Counted from the stretch's first letter, positions 19,176 to 28,474 are shown. The stretch: 64,000 nucleotides of DNA from Paracoccaceae bacterium (GCA_017854585.1 JAFMHK010000002.1:1-64000), one strand, 5' to 3'. Notes: generated by a model not told the origin, from the sequence alone. Translations and numbers: made by a program.

Positions 19176-20012
19176 ATGATGACCCAACCCGCCGATGCTG
19201 ATGCGCGCCGTGCCGCTCCCCCGGTGATCTGCTACCCGGTCCACGATCTGCCCCTTGAGGATGTGGCCAATCTGCCGCTGGAACCTGACGATCTGACGAA
19301 ACGGTCCGAGGTGCTGGTGCCCCCGCGCGAGGCGCGCACCTTCCACGTCGCAGCAGGACAGATGTTCCGCATCACCTCGGTCGAGGGGCCACAGGTTGGC
19401 GATCTGAACCTTTGGAACGCCCATGACCTGACGGAACGGTTCTTTTCCGGTAAGACACGGGCGTTGCACGGCACCCACGTGACCACGGGCGACAGGCTCT
19501 GGTCCTGCCTTCCGCATCTGCGCCCGATGGCAAGCGTCGTGCATGACACGCTTGGCTGGTATGGCATCGACCAATATGGCGGCAGCGTTCATGACGTGAT
19601 CGGCACCCGCTGTGACCCATACACGCATAACCTTTTGTCCGGCGGTCAGTATCACCATTGCTGCCATTCCAACCTGACGCGTGCGCTGGCGGGTGAAACC
19701 GGCCTGTCGCTGCATGATGCCGAGGCCCATATCCATGACGTCCTCAACGTCTTCATGTGCACCGGATTCACCCGCGATACAGGGCAGTATTTCATGAAGG
19801 CCAGCCCGGTCCGCCCCGGAGATTACATTGATTTCATCGCGCAGATCGACTTGCTGGGCGCGTTGTCAGCCTGCCCCGGCGGCGACTGCAGTGCCGAACA
19901 TTCCTCGGACGAGGCGACCTGCCATCCGCTCTTGATCGAGGTGTTCGACACCCCCCTGACTGGCCAATCGCCCGCGCCCGTCAATGGATATGACCGCAGC
20001 CACGGCCGATAA
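19176..20012 (+). CDS. DUF1989 (urea carboxylase-associated) family protein
   Basis: 278 residues. The core REARTFHVAAGQMFRITSVEGPQVGDLNLWNAHD and the cysteine/histidine-rich GQYHHCCHSNLTRAL and SACPGGDCS match the DUF1989 family. Some DUF1989 pairs (CgaA/CgaB) are carboxyguanidine deiminases working with guanidine carboxylase; this is a lone gene with no urea or guanidine carboxylase in the window, so only the family can be named. The Cys/His residues suggest a metal site. Start at one of two consecutive ATGs (19176 or 19179) without a clear ribosome site; upstream in-frame sequence is not protein-like. Confidence 0.8.
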   Translation: MMTQPADADARRAAPPVICYPVHDLPLEDVANLPLEPDDLTKRSEVLVPPREARTFHVAAGQMFRITSVEGPQVGDLNLWNAHDLTERFFSGKTRALHGTHVTTGDRLWSCLPHLRPMASVVHDTLGWYGIDQYGGSVHDVIGTRCDPYTHNLLSGGQYHHCCHSNLTRALAGETGLSLHDAEAHIHDVLNVFMCTGFTRDTGQYFMKASPVRPGDYIDFIAQIDLLGALSACPGGDCSAEHSSDEATCHPLLIEVFDTPLTGQSPAPVNGYDRSHGR

Positions 20013-20237
20013 CGGCCGCCGCAGCCAATCACACATGCCCGCGCTCGCACGCCATGGTAGAACATCATCCGGTGTGGTGGGGTTGCGACATGCTCCCGGT
20101 TCAGGATGCCGGAACAATCGGGGATAGCCGTGGGCATCGCCAACATCACTCTTGGTGATGCCACGATGTGTCTGGCCGAATTTCGGCCCCTTGGTGCAAA
20201 CAGGCGATGCCGTCCGCGCCCGCAGCGCCAATCTAGC

Positions 20238-20275
20238 GCGTGCGGCCAAGATCGATGGCCGCACGCTATTTCTTT
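20238..20275 (+). terminator. Terminator between the DUF1989 gene and deoD
   Basis: Perfect 11-bp stem GCGTGCGGCCA / TGGCCGCACGC (20238-20248 with 20256-20266) and a 7-base loop, followed by TATTTCTTT on the plus strand. It may stop both converging transcripts. The remaining 225 bp of this gap (20013-20237) holds no gene that I can support. Confidence 0.75.
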
Positions 20276-20294
20276 GCCAATACCTGCCGTGTCG

Positions 20295-20999
20295 TCAGGC
20301 GAATGCCGCTTCCAGCGCGATTTCCACCATATCGGAAAAACTTGACTGCCGTTGATCCGATGGCATCGCCTCTCCGGTGACCAGATGGTCGGACACCGTC
20401 AGCGCGGCCAATGCGCGACACCCGTGGCGCGCCGCCAGAATGTACAGTTCAGCCGCTTCCATTTCGACGGCAAGCACGCCGTGGCGGGTCATCTGTTCAT
20501 TCAGATCGGGGCGTTCATCATAAAACACGTCCGAGGAATAGATCCCCCCGACGTGCACGCTGGACCCCTTGGCTTGGGCTGCCTGATAAGCCGCCTGAAG
20601 CAATCCGAAATCGGCACACGGAGCGAAATTCAATTCCTTGAAGATACCCCGTGATGGAGTCGACATGCTGCTGGCCGTCATTGCCAACACCACGTCGCGC
20701 AACCCGATGTGCGATTGCATCGCCCCGGTTGATCCGATCCGGATCAGCGTTTTCACACCATAGTCGCGGATCAACTCATTTGCGTAGATCGACAGGCTGG
20801 GCATTCCCATCCCCGAGCCATGGATCGTCACGCGGTTGCCGCGCCACATGCCGGTATAACCCAGCATGCCACGCACCTCGTTGACGCAAACAGGATTGTC
20901 CAGAAAACGTTCCGCCGCCCATTTGGCACGCAACGGATCTCCGGGCATCAGAACGGTCTCAGCGATTTCGCCCGGCTTTGCACCGATGTGAATTGTCAT
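20295..20999 (-). CDS. deoD: Purine-nucleoside phosphorylase, DeoD type
   Basis: 234 residues, the size of hexameric bacterial PNP. Phosphorolyses purine (deoxy)nucleosides to base and (deoxy)ribose 1-phosphate. Visible: [26 protein letters not shown] (phosphate loop GDP), [16 protein letters not shown] and the base-contacting SDH (VSDHLVTGE). It starts 3 bp after the stop of the H-NS-like gene on the same strand. Its product feeds the same route as DeoC at 29554, although the genes are 9 kb apart. Confidence 0.95.
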   Translation of the reverse strand: MTIHIGAKPGEIAETVLMPGDPLRAKWAAERFLDNPVCVNEVRGMLGYTGMWRGNRVTIHGSGMGMPSLSIYANELIRDYGVKTLIRIGSTGAMQSHIGLRDVVLAMTASSMSTPSRGIFKELNFAPCADFGLLQAAYQAAQAKGSSVHVGGIYSSDVFYDERPDLNEQMTRHGVLAVEMEAAELYILAARHGCRALAALTVSDHLVTGEAMPSDQRQSSFSDMVEIALEAAFA

Positions 21000-21002
21000 T
21001 CC

Positions 21003-21311
21003 CTAGATTGCCACGTCATCCAGTGATTTCCCGCTTCCAAGCAGGTCCTTGATCCACTGTGGCTGACGGCCACGGCCGGTCCAGGTCTTGCTGGGATCTG
21101 CCGGATTGGCATATTTGGGTGCGGACTTGGGGCCGCCCGTCTTGCCGCCCATGATCTCATCCAGCGAGAAGCCATGCTCTTGCGCCGCTTTTTGGGCAGC
21201 AATCAAAGCTTCTTTCTTCTTTCGCTTTTCGAAAGTCGCAATTGCCGCGTCGACGTCCTTGCGCAGCTCCCGCAGTTCATTCAAGTTCATATTTTGCAGA
21301 TCGATTGCCAT
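21003..21311 (-). CDS. H-NS/HvrA-family nucleoid protein
   Basis: 102 residues: an N-terminal coiled-coil segment (LNELRELRKDVDAAIATFEKRKKKE) for oligomerisation and the C-terminal H-NS DNA-binding motif KYANPADPSKTWTGRGRQPQW. HvrA of Rhodobacter capsulatus, of similar size, modulates photosynthesis and other genes; whether this one does so is unknown. The start at 21311 has AAGGACAG upstream. Located upstream of deoD with a 3-bp gap and downstream of no other gene, so it is probably the first gene of a two-gene transcript. Confidence 0.9.
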   Translation of the reverse strand: MAIDLQNMNLNELRELRKDVDAAIATFEKRKKKEALIAAQKAAQEHGFSLDEIMGGKTGGPKSAPKYANPADPSKTWTGRGRQPQWIKDLLGSGKSLDDVAI

Positions 21312-21446
21312 CGTTCGCTGTCCTTCTTTGTATGACGCGAGTTTCCCATTAATCTCGGTGCACGAATAAAATCATTGCGCCAAAAAATGAGCGGCTTCAA
21401 GTGGAGTGTAATAAACTCGCCTAAAAAGACAGCTTTTCGCCGATCC

Positions 21447-23414
21447 CTACTGGGCGGCAATTGCCGTGGTGTCGGCCAGCGCCACGATGTCCATCATGAT
21501 CCTATTCAATTCGAAATCCTTGGGCGTATATACCTTTTTGACACCAAAGCTCAGCAATTGGCGCGCGTCGTCATCTGGAATAATCCCGCCTACCATCACC
21601 GGAATATGATCCAATCCTTCGGCCCGCAGGCGGTTCATCATATCTTCGATCAATGGCACATGGCTGCCCGACAGGATCGAAAGGCCAATCACATGGGCCC
21701 CTTCGCTTCTGGCGGCGGCGATGATTTCCTCAGGCGTCAGGCGAATACCTTCATAGGCGATATCCATCCCGCAGTCGCGTGCGCGAAAGGCAATCTGTTC
21801 GGCACCATTGGAATGACCATCAAGCCCCGGTTTGCCCACCAGAAACTTCAAGCGCCGCCCCAACCGATCCGACACGGCGTCCACGGCGGCGCGGATATCC
21901 TCCAGCCCCTCGGTCTTGTTCGAGACGGACTTGGACACGCCCGTCGGCCCTCGGTATTCACCGTGCACCGCGCGCATCACGCCCGCCCATTCCCCCGTGG
22001 TTACCCCGGCCTTCGCCGCAATCACCGACGCGGGCATCACGTTGCGACCCGCGGCTGCGGCTGCGCGCAGATCTTCCAGCGCGGCCTTGACCGCGTCGGC
22101 GTCGCGCGTCGCGCGCCACGCGTCCAACCGGGCGATCTGTTCGGCCTCCACTGCCGGATCGACCGTCATGATGCCGCCGTCCACATCCATCAGGGGGCTT
22201 GGTTCGGTCTGGGTGTATTTGTTCACGCCGACGACGACCGTGTCCCCCCGTTCGATCGCGTTGACGCGGTCGGCATTACTTTCGACCAATCGGCCCTTCA
22301 TGTAATCAATGGCGGCAATCGCGCCGCCCATGCTGTCCAGATTGGCCAATTCGGCGCGAGCGCCCTGCTTCAATTCCTCGACCTTGGCATCCACCACCGG
22401 GTTCCCGTCAAACAGGTCGCCATATTCCAGAAGGTCGGTTTCAAACGCCATGATCTGCTGCATCCGCATCGACCACTGCTGATCCCACGGGCGCGGCAGG
22501 CCCAACGCCTCGTTCCACGCCGGCAATTGCACCGCACGCGCGCGGGCATTCTTGCTCAGGGTCACGGCCAGCATCTCGATCAAGATCCGGTAGACGTTAT
22601 TTTCGGGCTGCTGTTCGGTCAGGCCAAGCGAGTTCACCTGCACGCCATACCGAAACCGCCGGAATTTCGGGTCTTGGACGCCATAACGCTCGGCGCAGAT
22701 CTCATCCCACAGGTCGACGAAGGCGCGCATCTTGCACATCTCGGTCACGAACCGGATACCTGCGTTCACAAAGAAACTGATCCGCCCCACAAGCGCCGGA
22801 AAATCGGCCGGGTCGACACGCGGCTTCAACGCGTCAAGCACCGCAGTGGCCGTCGCCAACGCAAAGGCCAGTTCCTGTTCGGGTGTCGCGCCGGCCTCTT
22901 GCAGATGATAGGAGCACACGTTCATCGGGTTCCATTTTGGCACTTTGGCATAGCAATACTCGGCCACATCCGCGATCATCTTCAGGCTGGGCGCGGGCGG
23001 GCAGATATACGTGCCACGGCTCAGGTATTCCTTGATCAGATCATTTTGCACGGTGCCCTGCAAACCGGCGATATCGGCGCCCTGTTCCTCGGCCACCGCG
23101 ATATACAACGCCAACAACCAAGGCGCCGTGGCGTTGATCGTCATCGACGTGTTCATCTGATCCAGCGGGATATCGGCGAACAACGCCCGCATATCGCCCA
23201 GATGGGCGACCGGCACGCCTACTTTGCCAACCTCGCCCCGCGCGAGCACATGATCACTGTCGTATCCGGTCTGCGTCGGCAGATCGAAAGCAACCGACAA
23301 TCCGGTCTGCCCCTTCGCCAGATTGCTCCGGTAAAGCGCGTTCGAGGCCTTGGCCGTCGAGTGGCCTGCATATGTGCGGATCAGCCAAGGCTTGTCTTTT
23401 TGCGCTGCGGTCAT
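21447..23414 (-). CDS. ecm: Ethylmalonyl-CoA mutase
   Basis: 655 residues, close to the 657-residue Ecm of R. sphaeroides. Coenzyme-B12 enzyme converting ethylmalonyl-CoA to methylsuccinyl-CoA. The N-terminal TIM barrel has WLIRTYAGHSTAKASNALYR and FDLPTQTGYDSDH; the C-terminal cobalamin domain has the DxHxxG motif in LDGHSNGAE (His534) and GLSILSGSH. It is distinguished from methylmalonyl-CoA mutase by length (about 650 rather than 710) and by context with ccr, mch and mcl2. It is a single-gene unit with a 100-bp upstream region that shares the 11-mer GCATTGCGGCA with the ccr upstream region. Confidence 0.95.
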   Translation of the reverse strand: MTAAQKDKPWLIRTYAGHSTAKASNALYRSNLAKGQTGLSVAFDLPTQTGYDSDHVLARGEVGKVGVPVAHLGDMRALFADIPLDQMNTSMTINATAPWLLALYIAVAEEQGADIAGLQGTVQNDLIKEYLSRGTYICPPAPSLKMIADVAEYCYAKVPKWNPMNVCSYHLQEAGATPEQELAFALATATAVLDALKPRVDPADFPALVGRISFFVNAGIRFVTEMCKMRAFVDLWDEICAERYGVQDPKFRRFRYGVQVNSLGLTEQQPENNVYRILIEMLAVTLSKNARARAVQLPAWNEALGLPRPWDQQWSMRMQQIMAFETDLLEYGDLFDGNPVVDAKVEELKQGARAELANLDSMGGAIAAIDYMKGRLVESNADRVNAIERGDTVVVGVNKYTQTEPSPLMDVDGGIMTVDPAVEAEQIARLDAWRATRDADAVKAALEDLRAAAAAGRNVMPASVIAAKAGVTTGEWAGVMRAVHGEYRGPTGVSKSVSNKTEGLEDIRAAVDAVSDRLGRRLKFLVGKPGLDGHSNGAEQIAFRARDCGMDIAYEGIRLTPEEIIAAARSEGAHVIGLSILSGSHVPLIEDMMNRLRAEGLDHIPVMVGGIIPDDDARQLLSFGVKKVYTPKDFELNRIMMDIVALADTTAIAAQ

Positions 23415-23499
23415 CGGGGTCTCCGGGTCAAGTCAATCTCGGCAATAATATTCCGTTCGTTGGGGTATATGTAAAACAATCTGTCTTTGTCAATTCGCT

Positions 23500-23510
23500 G
23501 CATTGCGGCA
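23500..23510. promoter_or_regulatory. ATTGCGGCAAT palindrome upstream of ecm (shared 11-mer with ccr)
   Basis: GCATTGCGGCA at 23500-23510, extended to the palindrome ATTGC-G-GCAAT (23502-23512), lies about 90 bp upstream of the ecm start. The same 11-mer occurs at 25657-25667 just upstream of ccr. Both genes belong to the ethylmalonyl-CoA pathway, so a common regulator is possible. Confidence 0.4.
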
Positions 23511-23514
23511 ATTG

Positions 23515-24123
23515 CTACAGCACCGCCTCCATCCGGGTGGCGCTGCGAAATCCGAAAACATGGCGCATGGGGCCCAGCCGTTCCACGTTGACGGCCACAA
23601 AACCCTGCCGCTCATACAGCGCCCGCGCCCGGGGGTTGGTTTCGATTACGTCAAGCTGCACCCGCGACATCCCGCGCGCCCGCGCTTCGGCGAAAACCGC
23701 CTGCAACAATGCCGTGCCGACGCCCTGACCGCGTGCTGTTGCACTGACAAAAATTCCGTCCATCAAAAGGCAATCGGGCGGCAGGTCCCGCTCCAAAAAC
23801 GACAACAGCGGCCCGCGCCAAAGCGCCTGCGGCCACCCGTATACCGCGGCAAGATCGCGCAAACCCCCTCCCACCAGTCCGCCGGTCGCAGTCTTGATCC
23901 CCGCAACCCCCAGCACCTCGCCATCGTGATTCTGGGCCGATATGGCAAATCGCGGTTGCAGCACGCGCGCCACGAATGCCTGCCCCCTGACGGGCGGTCC
24001 CAAGACGCGGCCAAGCTTGCCGCCGAACGCAGCCCAGAACAACGCGGCCACCACATCGCGCTGCGCCTCGGGGAAACCGTGCCGTATTACCACGCCGTGC
24101 CCGGGCTCGTTGCGCTTGTTCAT
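23515..24123 (-). CDS. GNAT-family N-acetyltransferase
   Basis: 202 residues with the acetyl-CoA-binding motif VSATARGQGVGTALLQAVFAE and the following RVQLDVIETNPRARALYERQGF, the standard GNAT motifs A and B. Substrate not predictable. The ATG at 24123 has GAGGCGGGAC upstream; an in-frame extension to 24219 runs into the divergent gene. Transcribed divergently from the acyltransferase gene with only 34 bp between the starts. Confidence 0.88.
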   Translation of the reverse strand: MNKRNEPGHGVVIRHGFPEAQRDVVAALFWAAFGGKLGRVLGPPVRGQAFVARVLQPRFAISAQNHDGEVLGVAGIKTATGGLVGGGLRDLAAVYGWPQALWRGPLLSFLERDLPPDCLLMDGIFVSATARGQGVGTALLQAVFAEARARGMSRVQLDVIETNPRARALYERQGFVAVNVERLGPMRHVFGFRSATRMEAVL

Positions 24124-24157
24124 TGTCCCGCCTCTGCTTTCCTGCCTACATGCCCCA

Positions 24158-25576
24158 ATGTGGAACACCGTCACACTGCCAGTATGGGCATTGGTCCTGA
24201 TCTTGCTGTTCGCAGCCATCGCTGCATTGGATAAACTGCTTTTCCCCTCGGTGCGGTGGTTCCTGCGGCGCCGCCTTGAAAACGCGGTCGCCCAGCTGAA
24301 TCAACGCCTGACACGGCCCATTCAACCCTTCAAGCTGGCCCGCCGCAACGATACCGTGCTGCGCTTGATCTATGATCCACAGGTCGCGCAGGCAATCGTC
24401 GATCATGCTCGCAGCACCGGCATCCGCGAAGACGTCGCCTTTCAGACCGCCGAACGCTATGCCCGCGAAATCGTGCCCGGCTTCTCGGCCTTCACCTATT
24501 TCGGCTTTGCCATCCGGGTGGCGCGGGTTCTGTCGCAATCGCTGTACCGGGTGCGGCTGGCGCAGGGCAACGATGACGCACTGGGTGAAATTGACCCCGA
24601 CGCGACTGTTATTTTCGTGATGAACCACCGCTCGAACATGGATTACGTGTTGGTGACATGGCTGGTCGCGGAACGGTCGGCGCTGGCTTATGCGGTCGGC
24701 GAATGGGCACGGGTCTGGCCGCTGAGGCAGCTTGTCCGCGCGCTTGGCGGTTATTTCATCCGCCGTCGTCACAACAATCCGCTCTATCGCAAGGTGCTGG
24801 CCCGCTATGTGCAAATGGCAACCGAGGCGGGCGTCACCCAAGCGGTGTTTCCCGAAGGTGGCTTGTCGCTGACCGGCGCGATGGGTGAACCGAAGCTGGG
24901 CCTGATTTCATACATCCTTGATGGTTTCACCCCCGGCAAATCGCGCGACGTGGTGTTCGTGCCCGTTGCCCTCAACTATGACCGGGTGATGGAAGACCGG
25001 AACCTGATCGCCGCACATGCTTCCGGCACACGGCGGTTTCGCTTCTCCATGACGCCAATCCTGCGATACATGCGGCGCCAGATCTGGCAGCGGGTCACCG
25101 GCAAGTTCCATCGCTACGGATATGCCGCCGTAAGCTTTGGCGACCCTCTCAGCCTGACGGAATACCTGACGGACACGCATGGGGATACCTCGGCCGAATT
25201 AGGTGCGGAACTGATGGGTCGCATCGGTCGCGTCATGCCCGTGACACCTGTTCCCTTGGTCGCCAGCGCCCTGAACAGCGGTGTCCGCGACCGCAAGGCC
25301 TTGACCGTGCTTGTGCAGTCCCGCGTGGCCGATGCCCGTGCGCAGGGCACCGCAGTTCACATCCCCCGTGACGATCTGGACTACATGATCGAGGCTGGCC
25401 TCCGCGCCCTGATCGAACGCAAGTTGCTGATCGAGACGGTTGATGGCAGCTTTACGTTGACCGCTGAAGGCACCCCGTTGATCGCCTTTTATGCTGCGTC
25501 GGTTGATCACCTGTTTGACGGCTCGGGCGGGGAAAGCCCCGGGAAAACCGCCCATCCGGCAACGCCTGCGACATAA
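24158..25576 (+). CDS. Glycerol-3-phosphate acyltransferase-like membrane protein
   Basis: 472 residues with an N-terminal membrane helix (VTLPVWALVLILLFAAI). The acyltransferase core shows the HX4D motif in MNHRSNMDYVL, GGYFIRRRHNNPLYR, the substrate motif FPEGGLSLTGAMGEPKLG and FVPVALNYDRV, the order expected for PlsB-type glycerol-3-phosphate or 1-acylglycerol-3-phosphate acyltransferases that begin phospholipid synthesis at the inner membrane. E. coli PlsB is about 800 residues, so this is a shorter form. It is upstream of ccr (113 bp gap) but probably transcribed separately. Confidence 0.82.
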   Translation: MWNTVTLPVWALVLILLFAAIAALDKLLFPSVRWFLRRRLENAVAQLNQRLTRPIQPFKLARRNDTVLRLIYDPQVAQAIVDHARSTGIREDVAFQTAERYAREIVPGFSAFTYFGFAIRVARVLSQSLYRVRLAQGNDDALGEIDPDATVIFVMNHRSNMDYVLVTWLVAERSALAYAVGEWARVWPLRQLVRALGGYFIRRRHNNPLYRKVLARYVQMATEAGVTQAVFPEGGLSLTGAMGEPKLGLISYILDGFTPGKSRDVVFVPVALNYDRVMEDRNLIAAHASGTRRFRFSMTPILRYMRRQIWQRVTGKFHRYGYAAVSFGDPLSLTEYLTDTHGDTSAELGAELMGRIGRVMPVTPVPLVASALNSGVRDRKALTVLVQSRVADARAQGTAVHIPRDDLDYMIEAGLRALIERKLLIETVDGSFTLTAEGTPLIAFYAASVDHLFDGSGGESPGKTAHPATPAT

Positions 25577-25644
25577 TATTTCCCAAAATACCATTTTTCT
25601 ATTTCCATTATTGCGCGGAGGTTTTATCTCTCGCTGCAACAGCA

Positions 25645-25667
25645 CGGAATCATTCCGCATTGCGGCA
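25645..25667 (+). promoter_or_regulatory. Palindrome CGGAATCATTCCG plus shared 11-mer upstream of ccr
   Basis: A perfect 13-bp palindrome (25645-25657) overlaps the start of GCATTGCGGCA (25657-25667), the 11-mer also found upstream of ecm. The element ends 21 bp before the ccr start, in an AT-rich gap (25577-25640) likely to hold the promoter. Regulators of this pathway of the RamB/ScfR type are known in related bacteria; assignment here is a guess. Confidence 0.45.
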
Positions 25668-25688
25668 TGACCAGACAATGGAGGCCCC

Positions 25689-26984
25689 ATGGCTTTGGAT
25701 ACCACGCCGACGATCGCCGAATACGATGCCCCGAAAAAGAACCTCTACGAGATGGGCGAGATGCCCCCGTTGGGCCATGTCCCCGCGCAAATGTATGCCT
25801 GGACCATCCGCCGTGAACGCCACGGCGCACCCGACAAGGCGTTCGAGGTAGAGGTTGTGGACACCCACACGATCGACAGCAACGAAGTGCTGGTTCTGGT
25901 GATGGCCGCAGGCATCAACTACAACGGCGTCTGGGCCGGTCTGGGACAACCGATTTCACCCTTTGACGGCCACGGTGCGCCCTACCACATCGCGGGTTCG
26001 GATGCGTCGGGCATCGTCTGGGCCGTGGGCGACAAGGTGAAACGCTGGAAAGTCGGCGACGAAGTCGTGGTGCACTGCAATCAGGACGACGGCGATGACG
26101 AGGAATGCAACGGCGGCGACCCGATGTTTTCCACAAGTCAGCGGATCTGGGGTTATGAAACGCCCGACGGCAGCTTCAGCCAGTTCACGCGCGTTCAGGC
26201 GCAGCAACTCATGCCGCGCCCCAAGCACCTGACTTGGGAAGAAAGCGCGTGCTACACGCTGACGCTGGCCACCGCCTATAGGATGCTGTTCGGTCATGAA
26301 CCGCATGACCTGAAACCGGGGCAGAACGTGCTGGTGTGGGGGGCGTCCGGCGGTCTTGGGTCTTATGCGATCCAGTTGATCAACACGGCCGGCGCCAACG
26401 CCATCGGCGTGATCTCGGAGGAAGACAAACGCCAGTTCGTCATGGACCTTGGCGCCAAGGGCGTCATCAACCGCAAGGATTTCAACTGCTGGGGCCAGAT
26501 GCCCAAGGTCGGATCCGATGAATACAAAGCCTGGTTCACCGAAGCGCGGAAATTCGGCAAGGCGATCTGGGACATCACCGGCAAGGGCAACAACGTCGAC
26601 ATGGTGTTCGAACACCCCGGCGAGGCGACCTTTCCCGTCTCGACGCTGGTCTGCAAGAAGGGCGGCATGGTCGTGATCTGCGCAGGCACCACAGGGTTCA
26701 ACTGCACCTTCGACGTGCGTTACATGTGGATGCACCAAAAGCGCCTGCAGGGCAGCCATTTCGCCCACCTGAAACAGGCCTCGGCCGCCAACAACCTGAT
26801 GGTGGAACGCCGGCTTGACCCCTGCATGTCCGAGGTGTTCCCTTGGGCCGAGCTGCCTGCGGCGCATACAAAGATGTACCGTAACGAGCACAAACCGGGG
26901 AACATGGCCGTTCTGGTGCAGGCACCACGCACCGGCCTGCGCACTATTGAAGACGTGCTAGAAGCCGGGCCAACAGCCAGCTGA
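25689..26984 (+). CDS. ccr: Crotonyl-CoA carboxylase/reductase
   Basis: 431 residues, a medium-chain dehydrogenase/reductase. Reductive carboxylation of crotonyl-CoA with NADPH and CO2 to ethylmalonyl-CoA, the defining step of the ethylmalonyl-CoA pathway for acetate and C1 assimilation. Visible: MAAGINYNGVWAGLGQPISP, the insertion HCNQDDGDDEECNGGDPMFS characteristic of Ccr, WGYETPDGSFSQF and the NADPH loop GASGGLGS (218-225). TGGAGG precedes the ATG. Ends 17 bp from a convergent flavoprotein gene. Confidence 0.97.
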   Translation: MALDTTPTIAEYDAPKKNLYEMGEMPPLGHVPAQMYAWTIRRERHGAPDKAFEVEVVDTHTIDSNEVLVLVMAAGINYNGVWAGLGQPISPFDGHGAPYHIAGSDASGIVWAVGDKVKRWKVGDEVVVHCNQDDGDDEECNGGDPMFSTSQRIWGYETPDGSFSQFTRVQAQQLMPRPKHLTWEESACYTLTLATAYRMLFGHEPHDLKPGQNVLVWGASGGLGSYAIQLINTAGANAIGVISEEDKRQFVMDLGAKGVINRKDFNCWGQMPKVGSDEYKAWFTEARKFGKAIWDITGKGNNVDMVFEHPGEATFPVSTLVCKKGGMVVICAGTTGFNCTFDVRYMWMHQKRLQGSHFAHLKQASAANNLMVERRLDPCMSEVFPWAELPAAHTKMYRNEHKPGNMAVLVQAPRTGLRTIEDVLEAGPTAS

Positions 26985-26992
26985 CCCGCGCA

Positions 26993-27026
26993 CCGACCGG
27001 GTCACCCGTGGGGGTGATCCGGTCGG
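26993..27026. terminator. Bidirectional hairpin between ccr and the flavoprotein gene
   Basis: 15-bp stem with one mismatch (26993-27007 with 27012-27026, loop GTGG) placed between the converging stops and overlapping the last codons of the minus-strand gene. No U run on either side, so termination would be atypical. Confidence 0.55.
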
Positions 27027-28474
27027 GCGGCGATCGGCCCACAGATGACGGCGTGGTCCACGCGCACCCGGTCCAACGCGTCGCGACAATGGGCGGCATA
27101 GCGCCGCCCGTTCATCTTCACGTCGATCAGGGCCGCCAACCGGCGATGCATGGGAAACCAGCGGTCCAGATCCAGCGCACAGCGATCCAGCACCTGAAAC
27201 GGCAACATGTCGATCAAGACCAGCGTGTTCAGGTAGGTGTGCGTGACGGCCGTGATATGCAGCAACTTGCGGTCGATCTGACGGAGCGCATCCATATCAA
27301 GCTCATAAAGCGGCGCATCGCGCAGGCGATCGGTCAGAAAAAGATGGGTCAGGAAATAGCTCGCCACGGAACTCAGGAAATTCACTGCTGACCGGGACGT
27401 GATGCGCAGTGTCGTACCCTTGGGCGAAAGATACGGCTCGTATGCGCGGTCGTGGCGCAGCACGTGGCCGGTACAGTTCACGAAGATGCTGCCGGGCGGA
27501 ACCGCATGACGCGCACCCGACCGCAACACCATCTCTGACCCGGCAGCGCCATCCACGACATCAACCAGATAATCCCCGATGAAGGCGTCGACCCCGTCCG
27601 CGATCGTCTCGCTTTCCGCCTCGGACAGGATACCGAACATAAACTGGTCGCCGCCGCCCGTCGGGCTGATCGCATATTTATCTCGATAATGGGCGAACAC
27701 CGCATCGGCATTGGTGCCATCGAACAACATCGCCAATTCGCGAAAGGCGGGCAGCACCAGATGCCCACGCCAATATCGCGCAGCACCCGTCGGCAAGGTC
27801 TTGTCCCGGTTGGCAAAGATCGTCCCGCGCCCGGTCAACATGGTGACAGACCTGCCGCTGCCCCGACTGATCAAGCTGTGCGCCGTGTCCATGCCGGTTT
27901 TGCCACCGCCCACGATATAGACGGGGGCATCGCCCTCGGAGTCCATGGTTCTCGGGGTTGCCGACACGACCTGATCCGATGACAGGTTCAGCGCCGCGAT
28001 CTGTGGCACATCGAAACCGCGCGCGTCGATCAGGCGCAGCGCCCGGATTGTTTCGCCGCCCCCATCGACCGCCTGCAGCCGCAATTCGGCCATGGGACCG
28101 TCAGGCGTGGTGATCTCCGCAATATCGACGCAGGTCTGGCCATACATCTCGGTCAAGGCCAGCTTGTCGCGCAGCCTTGCAAGACAATCCGAAAGATGCG
28201 CCGCGACCTCGGCCCCGGTGGCCAGATAGCCGGCGGGCCGGGTCCAACCCCAAGGTAGATCGCCGACGGTGAACATGGCGTGCGGCTGATGCAGCCGGAC
28301 ATAGGGATAGGTTTGGGTCCACATCCCGCCGCAGGTCGCATTACGATCAACTAGCAGCACGCGCGCCGTGGCGGGTAGGTGTTCGCATGCAACGAACAGG
28401 GCGTTCAACCCTGCAATCCCCGCGCCTAGGATACAAAGATCATACGGCGCCGTGGCGCGGTCGGGATCGGACAT
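27002..28474 (-). CDS. FAD/NAD(P)-binding flavoprotein, monooxygenase-like
   Basis: 490 residues. An N-terminal FAD-binding Rossmann motif (LCILGAGIAGLNALFV), then CGGMWTQTYPYVRLHQPH resembling flavin monooxygenases, and a second dinucleotide motif VYIVGGGKTGMDTAHSL near residue 195. The C-terminal part is not recognised. It may oxidise a lipophilic or aromatic substrate; there is no neighbouring pathway to decide. Convergent with ccr; its upstream region contains nothing specific up to rpe. Confidence 0.8.
   Translation of the reverse strand: MSDPDRATAPYDLCILGAGIAGLNALFVACEHLPATARVLLVDRNATCGGMWTQTYPYVRLHQPHAMFTVGDLPWGWTRPAGYLATGAEVAAHLSDCLARLRDKLALTEMYGQTCVDIAEITTPDGPMAELRLQAVDGGGETIRALRLIDARGFDVPQIAALNLSSDQVVSATPRTMDSEGDAPVYIVGGGKTGMDTAHSLISRGSGRSVTMLTGRGTIFANRDKTLPTGAARYWRGHLVLPAFRELAMLFDGTNADAVFAHYRDKYAISPTGGGDQFMFGILSEAESETIADGVDAFIGDYLVDVVDGAAGSEMVLRSGARHAVPPGSIFVNCTGHVLRHDRAYEPYLSPKGTTLRITSRSAVNFLSSVASYFLTHLFLTDRLRDAPLYELDMDALRQIDRKLLHITAVTHTYLNTLVLIDMLPFQVLDRCALDLDRWFPMHRRLAALIDVKMNGRRYAAHCRDALDRVRVDHAVICGPIAARPDHPHG

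Noticed and set aside
21447-23414. Methylmalonyl-CoA mutase as the function of the B12 mutase
   Set aside because: Single chain of 655 residues with ethylmalonyl-CoA pathway neighbours fits ethylmalonyl-CoA mutase better than the roughly 710-residue methylmalonyl-CoA mutase.
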